From: Clostridiales bacterium
Lineage (GTDB): Bacteria > Bacillota > Clostridia > Oscillospirales > Oscillospiraceae
NCBI GenBank assembly: GCA_012729975.1
Contig: JAAYBW010000308.1
Coordinates: 1-40,738, forward strand
Direction: 5' to 3'
Length of the DNA stretch: 40,738 nucleotides
This document shows, in pieces, positions 15,193-22,057 of this stretch (the first letter of the stretch is position 1; each line of letters opens with the position of its first letter). The position numbers were made by a program, and so were the translations under genes. The notes beneath the pieces were generated by a model. That model was not told the DNA's origin and did no database searches. It saw nothing but the letters and a program-made list of their open reading frames with translations.

Positions 15193-16059
15193 TTAAAACA
15201 ATCTTAACTGATCGGTATCACGCTCCGGGAACTCAGCGAGATATTCAAATATCTCATCAACACCGCTCATCAGGCCATGCGGCTTACATTCGGAATGGAA
15301 TATCTTCATCAGTTCATTGTTGCTGTCGCTTGTGACCTCATACGAAAAGCCGTATTTACGGTGATATCTGTCACGCAGGCCGGGAAAATGCTCATCAAGC
15401 TTTTGATAAAAATACTCGCGGTTTCCTTCGCGCAGTGTCATGCCTATTCCAAAACAGATAATTCCCTTCACGCCTGCCTGAAAACAATAATCGAGTATCC
15501 CCCGCAGATTATCCTCGGTATCGTTTATAAATGGAAGAAGCGGCGAGAGCCAAACGATAGTCGGAATACCGTTGTCACGCATTATTTTCAGTGCTTCGAC
15601 GCGTTCTTTTGTGGTGCTCACGTCAGGCTCGAGTATTCTGCATAGGCCTTCGTCATATGTCGTAAGTGTCATCTGCACAACCGCTTTAGATTTCCGGTTG
15701 ATGCTTTTTAAAAGGTCAATGTCTCTCAAAACACGATCCGACTTTGTTATCAGCGCGGCTCCGAATCCGTATCTGTCAATGATTTCAAGGCACCTTCGGG
15801 TAATCTGAAGCCTTTCCTCGCAGTGCATATACGGATCGCACATAGAGCCGGTGCCGATCATGCACTTCTTACGCCTGCGGCGAAGGGCATCCTCCAAAAG
15901 CTGCGGAGCGTTCAGCTTAACTTCGATATCCGTAAAGTCATGCTTCATCTGATAGCATGCGGAGCGGCTGTCGCAGTATATACATCCGTGTGTACAGCCG
16001 CGATAGACATTAATTCCGTTTTTTGAGGACAATATACCTTTGGCGTTAACAAAGTGCAT
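15193..16059 (-). CDS. SPL-family radical SAM protein
   Basis: A 288-residue radical SAM enzyme with the iron-sulfur cluster motif CTHGCIYC (Cys22, 26 and 29), followed by DSRSACYQ, GTGSMCDPYM, the LITKSD strand and VVQMTLTTYDE. This arrangement is that of the COG1533/spore-photoproduct-lyase-related (Rv2578c-like) proteins found widely in anaerobes. True spore photoproduct lyase carries a further conserved Cys that I cannot establish here; the substrate is unknown. Start ATG 16059 has GAGG 8 bases upstream. Stands alone on the minus strand. Confidence 0.85.
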   Translation of the reverse strand: MHFVNAKGILSSKNGINVYRGCTHGCIYCDSRSACYQMKHDFTDIEVKLNAPQLLEDALRRRRKKCMIGTGSMCDPYMHCEERLQITRRCLEIIDRYGFGAALITKSDRVLRDIDLLKSINRKSKAVVQMTLTTYDEGLCRILEPDVSTTKERVEALKIMRDNGIPTIVWLSPLLPFINDTEDNLRGILDYCFQAGVKGIICFGIGMTLREGNREYFYQKLDEHFPGLRDRYHRKYGFSYEVTSDSNNELMKIFHSECKPHGLMSGVDEIFEYLAEFPERDTDQLRLF

Positions 16060-16284
16060 CTTATATACCTCGCTGTTTGCTTACGGAGCGCTTGTACTCC
16101 GACGATGCTGCAGCGGAGAAGAAAACCGGGGGTGTCGGTCCTCATGAGGCTCAATACATGATCGCCGCTGTTTAACCAACCCGCTAAATCAGCCATTCCT
16201 CGCTTTTTTACATTTTATCACATGCGAGGCTGCCCGTAAACGCCGAAGGCTGCCATACGCGTTCCGTTCCTTCGCACATTGCAG

Positions 16285-16312
16285 TTGACAAGCCTCATAA
16301 TGATGCTATAAT
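16285..16312 (+). promoter_or_regulatory. Promoter of the SAM riboswitch-metK-ahcY operon
   Basis: Perfect TTGACA (16285-16290), a 16-base spacer and perfect TATAAT (16307-16312), about 20 bases before the riboswitch. Confidence 0.85.
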
Positions 16313-16331
16313 ATATCGTAATTTAATACTG

Positions 16332-16427
16332 CTTATCGAGAGTGGCGGAGGGACCGGCCCTGCGAAGCCCGGCAACCTGTGCATAGGCGCAAGGTGCTAA
16401 ATCCGGCGACGGTTGTCGAAAGATAAG
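16332..16427 (+). ncRNA. SAM-I (S-box) riboswitch
   Basis: Closing stem CTTATC (16332-16337) with GATAAG (16422-16427). The conserved core reads GAGAGTGGCGGAGGGACCGG, then CCCGGCAACC, AAGGTGCTAAATCC and GAAAGATAAG, matching the S-box consensus. When SAM binds, the downstream terminator forms and metK-ahcY transcription stops. Confidence 0.97.
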
Positions 16428-16433
16428 ATATTT

Positions 16434-16469
16434 CCGCACCGTCAGATGACGGCGCGGTTTTTAATTTTT
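16434..16469 (+). terminator. Riboswitch-controlled terminator before metK
   Basis: CCGC-A-CCGTC (16434-16443) pairs with GACGG-C-GCGG (16448-16457) around loop AGAT, followed by TTTTTAATTTTT. It is the expression platform of the SAM-I riboswitch. Confidence 0.92.
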
Positions 16470-16483
16470 AAGGAGAGAAAGAA

Positions 16484-17671
16484 ATGGCAAATTACCTGTT
16501 TTCCTCAGAATCAGTAACCGAAGGGCATCCCGACAAGATCTGCGACCAGATATCGGACGCGGTGCTCGACGCTATCCTCGCGCAGGATCCGACAGGCCGT
16601 GTGGCCTGCGAAACGACCGCGATTACGGGAATTATCTACGTAATGGGCGAGATATCTACCAGCTGCTATGTGGACATACCGAAAATAGCCCGACAGGTCG
16701 TGCTTGACATCGGCTACAACAGCTCCGATTACGGTTTCGACGGCAATACCTGCGCGGTTTTAACCAGCATAGACGAGCAGTCGGTCGATATAGCCCTGGG
16801 CGTGGATAAGGCCCTTGAAAATAAGTCGGGTGAAGAAACGGAGCTTATGCACGGTGCCGGTGATCAGGGCATGATGTTCGGCTACGCCTGCGACGAAACG
16901 CCAGAGCTTATGCCTTTGCCGATATCGCTGGCGCATAAAATGGCCATGAAGCTTACGGAAGTCCGAAAGCTCGGTCTGGTCGGTTACCTGCGCCCGGACG
17001 GTAAAACTCAGGTCACCGTTGAATATGACGAAAATAACAAGCCAATCCGCGTCGATGCCGTAGTCCTGTCCACCCAGCACTCACCGGACGCGTCGCTTGA
17101 TACCATCCGCGGTGATATGATAGAGCTGGTTATAAAGCACACGATCCCCAAGGAGCTTCTCGACGAGAGGACCAAATATTATGTAAACCCGACCGGCCGC
17201 TTTGTTATAGGCGGTCCGCACGGCGACTCAGGTCTCACCGGCAGAAAAATAATCGTGGACACCTACGGCGGCTCAGCTCCGCACGGCGGCGGCGCGTTTT
17301 CCGGCAAAGATCCCACGAAGGTGGACCGCAGCGCGACATACGCCGCACGCTACGTCGCGAAAAACATTGTTGCCGCCGGCCTTGCCTCGCGCTGCCAGGT
17401 GCAGCTGGCCTATGCCATCGGCGTTGCCCGCCCCGTTTCCGTTATGGTTGAGACCTTCGGAACGGGCAAGGTGCCCAACTCCGTTTTAACGGCGGCCGTC
17501 AGCAAAGTGTTCGACCTTCGCCCCACCGCGATAATCCGTGATCTTGACCTCAGGCGGCCGATATACCGCAAGCTCGCGGCCTACGGGCATATAGGACGAA
17601 CCGACATAGACGTTCGCTGGGAGCAAACGGACAGAGTCAAGGCGCTGCTTGATGCGGTCGCTTCGGTTTGA
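16484..17671 (+). CDS. metK: S-adenosylmethionine synthetase
   Basis: A 395-residue enzyme making SAM from methionine and ATP, phosphate and diphosphate. Full length for the family. Motifs: [13 protein letters not shown] at the N-terminus, [12 protein letters not shown] in the middle and the ATP-binding [17 protein letters not shown] strong AAGGAGA precedes the ATG. Expression is under the SAM-I riboswitch, giving product feedback. ahcY follows 4 bases after the stop, so synthesis and recycling of the methyl donor are coupled. Confidence 0.98.
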   Translation: MANYLFSSESVTEGHPDKICDQISDAVLDAILAQDPTGRVACETTAITGIIYVMGEISTSCYVDIPKIARQVVLDIGYNSSDYGFDGNTCAVLTSIDEQSVDIALGVDKALENKSGEETELMHGAGDQGMMFGYACDETPELMPLPISLAHKMAMKLTEVRKLGLVGYLRPDGKTQVTVEYDENNKPIRVDAVVLSTQHSPDASLDTIRGDMIELVIKHTIPKELLDERTKYYVNPTGRFVIGGPHGDSGLTGRKIIVDTYGGSAPHGGGAFSGKDPTKVDRSATYAARYVAKNIVAAGLASRCQVQLAYAIGVARPVSVMVETFGTGKVPNSVLTAAVSKVFDLRPTAIIRDLDLRRPIYRKLAAYGHIGRTDIDVRWEQTDRVKALLDAVASV

Positions 17672-17675
17672 AATC

Positions 17676-18947
17676 ATGAACACGAATATACTCTCCGATC
17701 CCGGGCTCGCCCCTTCGGGCTCACGGAAAATCGAATGGGTAAGGTCTCACATGCCCATTCTCGAAATACTTGAAAAACGGATCACGGAGCAAAAGCCCTT
17801 TGAGGGGCTGCGCGTCACTATGTCGATACATCTCGAGGCGAAAACCGCGAGGACGGCGCTGCTGCTCAAAGCCGGAGGAGCCGAGGTTCACGCAACGGGC
17901 TGCAACCCGCTGTCAACACAGGACGATGTAGCCGCCGCGCTTGCCTTACAGGGAGTGCGCGTGTACGCGCGCCACGGAGTAAGCATGAGCGAATATCATG
18001 AGCATCTGCTCGCCGCGCTCTCATGCAAACCGCATATCATCATTGACGATGGCGGAGACCTCACCGAAATACTCTGTGATGAACGTCCCGACCTCGCCGA
18101 ATTCCTCATCGGAGGCAGCGAGGAGACAACTACCGGAGTCATGCGGCTGCGCGCCCGCGCGAAAAAAGGCATCCCCTTCCCGATGTTCTGCGTAAACGAT
18201 ACGCGTATGAAATATCTTTTCGACAACCGCTACGGCACGGGGCAGTCGGTGTGGGACGGCATCATGCGCACCACCAACCTCACGGTGGCCTCAAAAACCG
18301 TTGTTGTCGCAGGATACGGCTGGTGCGGCAAGGGTGTGGCAATGCGTGCGAAGGGTCTGGGCGCGAATGTCATAGTCTGCGAGGTCGATCCCGTGCGGGC
18401 GGCGGAGGCCGCGATGGACGGCTTCGGAGTAATGCCCATGGAGGATGCGGCTCGTCTCGGAGATATTTTCATAACGCTCACCGGCTGCAGAGACGTCATA
18501 ACGATGCGGCACATATCTCATATGAAGCGGGGCGCGATGCTCGCAAACGCAGGGCATTTCGACGTGGAGATAGACGTCGCCGGAATGCGCGCCGGTGCGA
18601 AACGGGTTTGGACTGTCAGAAACAATATAGAAGCATTTGACTTCGGCAGCGGGGATCCGGTCTATCTTCTCGCTCAGGGCAGGCTCGTAAACCTGGCCTC
18701 CGGAGACGGGCATCCCTCCGAAATAATGGATATAAGCTTCGCCCTGCAGGTCCTTACCGCGGAATATATGGCGCGGCACCGGAGCGATCTGGAAAACAGG
18801 CTTTATGATGTACCCGCCGGAATAGATGAGGAAGTTGCACGCCTCAAGCTGTTAACTATGGGCTGCGCGATAGACTCTCTTACGCCGGAGCAGGAAGCTT
18901 ATATACGCGGCATGAACCGAACGCTATCAGAGTTATATATGTTGTAA
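17676..18947 (+). CDS. ahcY: Adenosylhomocysteinase
   Basis: A 423-residue NAD-dependent S-adenosylhomocysteine hydrolase releasing adenosine and homocysteine. Recognisable blocks: RSHMPILE, IHLEAKTA, ATGCNPLSTQDD, GGSEETTTG, the NAD-binding VVAGYGWCGKGVA and NAGHFDVEID, and the C-terminal region ending in LYML. It lacks the ~40-residue insertion of the long forms, as in the shorter archaeal, Thermotoga and clostridial type. ATG 17676 fits the family N-terminus (MNTNILSDPGLAPSG) though no strong ribosome site is visible, consistent with translational coupling to metK. Many Firmicutes use Pfs/LuxS instead. Confidence 0.96.
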   Translation: MNTNILSDPGLAPSGSRKIEWVRSHMPILEILEKRITEQKPFEGLRVTMSIHLEAKTARTALLLKAGGAEVHATGCNPLSTQDDVAAALALQGVRVYARHGVSMSEYHEHLLAALSCKPHIIIDDGGDLTEILCDERPDLAEFLIGGSEETTTGVMRLRARAKKGIPFPMFCVNDTRMKYLFDNRYGTGQSVWDGIMRTTNLTVASKTVVVAGYGWCGKGVAMRAKGLGANVIVCEVDPVRAAEAAMDGFGVMPMEDAARLGDIFITLTGCRDVITMRHISHMKRGAMLANAGHFDVEIDVAGMRAGAKRVWTVRNNIEAFDFGSGDPVYLLAQGRLVNLASGDGHPSEIMDISFALQVLTAEYMARHRSDLENRLYDVPAGIDEEVARLKLLTMGCAIDSLTPEQEAYIRGMNRTLSELYML

Positions 18948-19003
18948 ATCGGGCGCGGCCGAATGCCGCACCCCATGTTTTTCGCCGAAAAGCAAAATTC
19001 CTA

Positions 19004-19032
19004 TTGACACGCGGCGTTTGATACTGTACCAT
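19004..19032 (+). promoter_or_regulatory. Promoter of the lysine riboswitch-dapA-lysA operon
   Basis: Perfect TTGACA (19004-19009), a 17-base spacer and TACCAT (19027-19032). Confidence 0.65.
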
Positions 19033-19044
19033 GACAAAAAATGA

Positions 19045-19213
19045 GATAGAGGCGCACTCAGTAATAAGTAGCCGTTTCAGTCAAGGCAGATGCAATGCCG
19101 TTGAGCCGGTGAAAGGTGCGAGTGCCGAAGCACGTTTCTGATGCATGGAACGATGTTGGACGGATGAAATAAGATTCATCCGGCTGCCGCGAACATATTT
19201 GCGGAGAGCTATC
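19045..19213 (+). ncRNA. Lysine riboswitch (L-box)
   Basis: The 5' GATAGAGGCGC and the 3' GGAGAGCTATC close the P1 stem. Between them lie AGTAATAAGTAG, GTGAAAGGTGCGAGTGCCGA and AGCACG, which match the conserved five-way-junction core of L-box RNAs. Located directly upstream of dapA, as expected for lysine feedback. Confidence 0.93.
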
Positions 19214-19277
19214 CTTGATACATACGCCGCAGCGACACCCCAACGGGGCAAGCTGCAAAGTGTATTCGCGTATTATC

Positions 19278-19313
19278 GGGCAGCTGTCTTCTTCAGCTGC
19301 CCTTATTTTTTTT
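19278..19313 (+). terminator. Riboswitch-controlled terminator before dapA
   Basis: Perfect 9-bp stem GGGCAGCTG/CAGCTGCCC (19278-19286 with 19294-19302), 7-base loop, then TTATTTTTTTT. Expression platform of the lysine riboswitch. Confidence 0.92.
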
Positions 19314-19333
19314 CGAAGGGATGCATGCGCTAT

Positions 19334-20221
19334 ATGAAAAAAACTTTGTTTACCGGCGTTGCCACCGCCCTGATTACTCCGCTCGACATAAACGGGGTCA
19401 ACTACGAGCAGCTGGGAAAGCTTATTGACTGGCAAATAGACGAGGGGATAGACGCGCTGGTCATATGCGGTACCACAGGCGAGGCCTCAACGCTCAGTGA
19501 TGAGGAGCACACCGAGGTAATCGCCTACTCGGTAAAGCGCGCGGCAGGGCGCGTGCCCGTCATCGCCGGAACGGGAAGCAACGACACGGCATACGCGATA
19601 TGGCTCACCGAACAAGCCTGCAGGGACGGCGCGGACGGGATCCTTTCGGTCACCCCGTACTACAACAAGGCTACGCAGAAAGGGCTTATAAAGCATTTCA
19701 CCGACATAGCGGACGCGAGCTCCGTCCCCGTCCTGCTTTATAACGTACCTTCGAGAACGGGAGTCAATATCGAGCCGTCCACCTACGCGGCGCTGGCCGA
19801 ACATGAAAATATCACGGGTATCAAGGAGGCCTGCGGCAATATTTCCAAGATAGTCGAAACCGCGGCCCTCATTGGGGAGCGTCTTGATTTGTATTCGGGC
19901 AACGACGACCAGATAGTGCCTCTTCTGGCTATGGGAGCCAAGGGCTGCATATCGGTTTTATCAAACATTATGCCGGCCGAGACCCGCCGGATCTGCACGA
20001 GCTTTTTCTCGGGGGATATTAAGACCAGCGCGGAACTCCAATGCAGATACATTCCTCTCATCTCCGCTCTTTTCAGCGAGGTCAACCCCATACCCGTAAA
20101 AGCCGCGATGGCGGCGATGGGCTATTGCTCAAATTATCTGCGCAGCCCACTGATACCGATGGAGGAGCGGGGCTTCCAGACACTTATCTCACTGATGCGA
20201 AGGGAAGGATTGAATGTATAA
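19334..20221 (+). CDS. dapA: 4-hydroxy-tetrahydrodipicolinate synthase
   Basis: A 295-residue class I aldolase-fold enzyme condensing pyruvate with aspartate semialdehyde, the first step of the DAP/lysine branch. The pyruvate-binding Lys164 (GIKEACGN), Tyr136 (YNVPSRTG), CGTTGE (about 45-50) and TPYYNK are all present. Start ATG 19334 gives the family N-terminus (MKKTLFTGVATALITP); an in-frame ATG 3 codons upstream is possible, since AAGGGA is 12 bases from the first choice and 3 from the second. Overlaps lysA by 8 bases; controlled by the lysine riboswitch. Confidence 0.97.
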   Translation: MKKTLFTGVATALITPLDINGVNYEQLGKLIDWQIDEGIDALVICGTTGEASTLSDEEHTEVIAYSVKRAAGRVPVIAGTGSNDTAYAIWLTEQACRDGADGILSVTPYYNKATQKGLIKHFTDIADASSVPVLLYNVPSRTGVNIEPSTYAALAEHENITGIKEACGNISKIVETAALIGERLDLYSGNDDQIVPLLAMGAKGCISVLSNIMPAETRRICTSFFSGDIKTSAELQCRYIPLISALFSEVNPIPVKAAMAAMGYCSNYLRSPLIPMEERGFQTLISLMRREGLNV

Positions 20222-21518
20222 AATGCTGCATGAAAATTTGGCTGTTAACGAGAATGGACATCTCACCTTTGCGGGTCACGACACTGTGCTGCTCGCGGAA
20301 CAATACGGCACTCCGCTGTATCTTCTCGACGAGGATATGATCCGCGAAAACTGCCGGGTTTATTTAAGAAGCCTCAGGGAGCATTTCCCGGAGGGTTCCT
20401 CGGCCCTGTACGCGAGCAAAGCGCTGTCGTTTAAAGACATATATCGTATTATGGCCGAAGAGGATATGAGCGTTGACGTCGTGTCCTCGGGAGAGCTTTA
20501 CACGGCGATGCGGGCGGGCTTCCCCGCCGGGAGAGTCTATTTTCACGGTAATAACAAAACCGACGCCGATTTAAACTACGCCCTTGACTGCGGCGTGGGA
20601 TACATCATAGTCGACAATTCTGACGAGCTGCGCACTCTCAATGAGCTCGCCCGCAATAAAAGTCTGCGCCAGAAGGTCATAGCAAGGGTAACTCCGGGGA
20701 TAGACCCGCATACCTTTGAGGCGGTAAACACCGGAAGGATCGACTGCCAGTTCGGCGTACCCATAGAAACTGGACAGGCGGCGGATTTCGTACACGAAAT
20801 ACTGTCCTGTGAAAATGTCGAGCTTTGCGGCTATCACTGCCACATCGGCTCACAGATCTTCGATGAAACTCCATTCATGAGAGCTGCCGATATCATGCTC
20901 GCTTTTGCCTCCGAAATACGCGGCAAAGCCGGCTATGTCCCCGCGCTGCTCAATCTCGGCGGCGGCTTTGGCGTAAGATACGTGAAGGCGCATCCAAGGA
21001 TCGATATCACCGCCTGCATAGCCGCTCTCGCGGATCATATTAAAAGCTCCTGCGCAAGGCTTGATCTCCCGGTGCCCGCCATTCTCATGGAACCCGGACG
21101 CAGTATAGTCGCCGCAGCCGGAATGACCCTTTACACCGCCGGCAGCGTTAAAACGATACCCGGCTACAGAAACTATGTAACCGTTGACGGAGGTATGTCC
21201 GACAACCCCAGATACGCGCTTTACCGTTCGGAATACACGGTCTTGCTCGCCGGTCGGGTAAACGAGCCCGCCGAGGCCGAATACACGATAGCCGGGCGCT
21301 GCTGCGAATCAGGGGCTCTTATACAGGAAAACGTTCCGCTCCCCAAACCCCGCCGCGGAGATATCATAGCCGTGCCGGTAACCGGAGCGTACAACTATTC
21401 GATGGCATCCAACTACAACCGCCTTTGCCGGCCGCCTATAGTAGTACTCAGCGGCGGCAAGAGCCGCGTAGCCGTTCGGCGGGAATCCTTCGAGCATCTT
21501 ACCGCGAATGACGTATAA
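20214..21518 (+). CDS. lysA: Diaminopimelate decarboxylase
   Basis: A 434-residue PLP enzyme converting meso-diaminopimelate to L-lysine. The PLP lysine is Lys69 in YASKALSF; further landmarks are CGYHCHIGSQ, NLGGGFG, EPGRSIVA, the active-site Cys in CCESGA and the C-terminal GAYNYSMASNYN. An AAGGA site lies just before the ATG and within the end of dapA; the 8-base overlap shows translational coupling. dapB and the other DAP-branch genes are not in the window. Confidence 0.97.
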   Translation: MYKMLHENLAVNENGHLTFAGHDTVLLAEQYGTPLYLLDEDMIRENCRVYLRSLREHFPEGSSALYASKALSFKDIYRIMAEEDMSVDVVSSGELYTAMRAGFPAGRVYFHGNNKTDADLNYALDCGVGYIIVDNSDELRTLNELARNKSLRQKVIARVTPGIDPHTFEAVNTGRIDCQFGVPIETGQAADFVHEILSCENVELCGYHCHIGSQIFDETPFMRAADIMLAFASEIRGKAGYVPALLNLGGGFGVRYVKAHPRIDITACIAALADHIKSSCARLDLPVPAILMEPGRSIVAAAGMTLYTAGSVKTIPGYRNYVTVDGGMSDNPRYALYRSEYTVLLAGRVNEPAEAEYTIAGRCCESGALIQENVPLPKPRRGDIIAVPVTGAYNYSMASNYNRLCRPPIVVLSGGKSRVAVRRESFEHLTANDV

Positions 21519-21556
21519 TGCTTTGGCCCCCCGGGCGAAGCCGCGAGGCTTCCTTG

Positions 21557-21609
21557 TGAAATGAGCTGCCGGTCAATGAAACCGATTCATTGACCGGCAG
21601 CTCATTTCA
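21557..21609. repeat. Perfect 24-bp inverted repeat after lysA
   Basis: Arms 21557-21580 and 21586-21609 are fully complementary with a 5-base ACCGA loop. It lies 39 bases after the lysA stop and before the minus-strand DUF1540 gene, so it probably ends transcription from both sides, although no T-run follows on either strand. The perfection and length exceed an ordinary terminator. Confidence 0.7.
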
Positions 21610-21695
21610 ACGCCGTTTACTGCCCGGCTTGTCTGAGAAGCCGTAACCGAGGCGGCTTTCTCTCACTGAGTTTTAGCTTATGCTCTTTTGTTTTG

Positions 21696-21863
21696 TCATT
21701 CTTTCCTGAAGGATTCACAATCCACGCATTTGACATCAGTCGGATTCATCTCGTGCGTTCCCACTTTGATCTGGCTCAAAGCGCAGTAGTCATCGCCCTG
21801 CGCGTGATTGGAGCACTTTGTTACCGAGCACTTTATGCTGTGGTTATAATTCATTTTATCCAT
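21696..21863 (-). CDS. DUF1540 small cysteine-rich protein
   Basis: A 55-residue protein on the minus strand, starting ATG 21863 with GGGAGG 5 bases upstream and ending TGA at 21696. It reads IKCSVTKCSNHAQGDDYCAL around residues 10-29 and ends CVDCESF, giving five cysteines in the IxCxVxxC...CxL...CxxCxSF pattern of DUF1540, a probable metal-binding family common in sporulating Firmicutes. Function is unknown. A long hairpin with a T-run lies immediately upstream (21885-21967), so expression may be attenuated. Confidence 0.9.
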   Translation of the reverse strand: MDKMNYNHSIKCSVTKCSNHAQGDDYCALSQIKVGTHEMNPTDVKCVDCESFRKE

Positions 21864-21879
21864 ATGATCCTCCCGTAAA

Positions 21880-21967
21880 TAAAAAATAGGAATCGGTGAT
21901 TGAATCCGCCGACAGCCTCCGATTGACAGACGGAAACTCGTCGGGAATGAATCAGCGCATTCCTATT
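21880..21967 (-). promoter_or_regulatory. Hairpin with T-run in the DUF1540 leader (possible attenuator)
   Basis: AATAGGAAT and ATTCCTATT (9 bp, 21885-21893 with 21959-21967) enclose a partly paired ~65-base interior with CCGAC/GTCGG and TCCG/CGGA helices. On the minus strand the stem ends in a run of six T followed by ATTT, and the ribosome site of DUF1540 comes within 10 bases. It may instead terminate the preceding surface-protein gene. Confidence 0.45.
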
Positions 21968-22057
21968 TTGTAACTTATATATAACTAATAAACCGCAAAA
22001 ATATGGTAATTCCGCGAAATAAAGTCTTCGGACCGCTGCGCGGCCTCAGGAAAACCC

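Noticed and set aside
15945..16196. 83-codon minus-strand frame overlapping the start of the radical SAM gene
   Set aside because: Out of frame with the SAM enzyme, no ribosome site and no recognisable content.
19145..19333. N-terminal extension of dapA
   Set aside because: The open frame runs through the lysine riboswitch and its terminator; homology begins at MKKTLFTG.
21693..21878. 61-codon plus-strand frame between lysA and the surface protein
   Set aside because: It is the antisense shadow of the DUF1540 gene, whose minus-strand frame has a ribosome site and a recognisable cysteine pattern.
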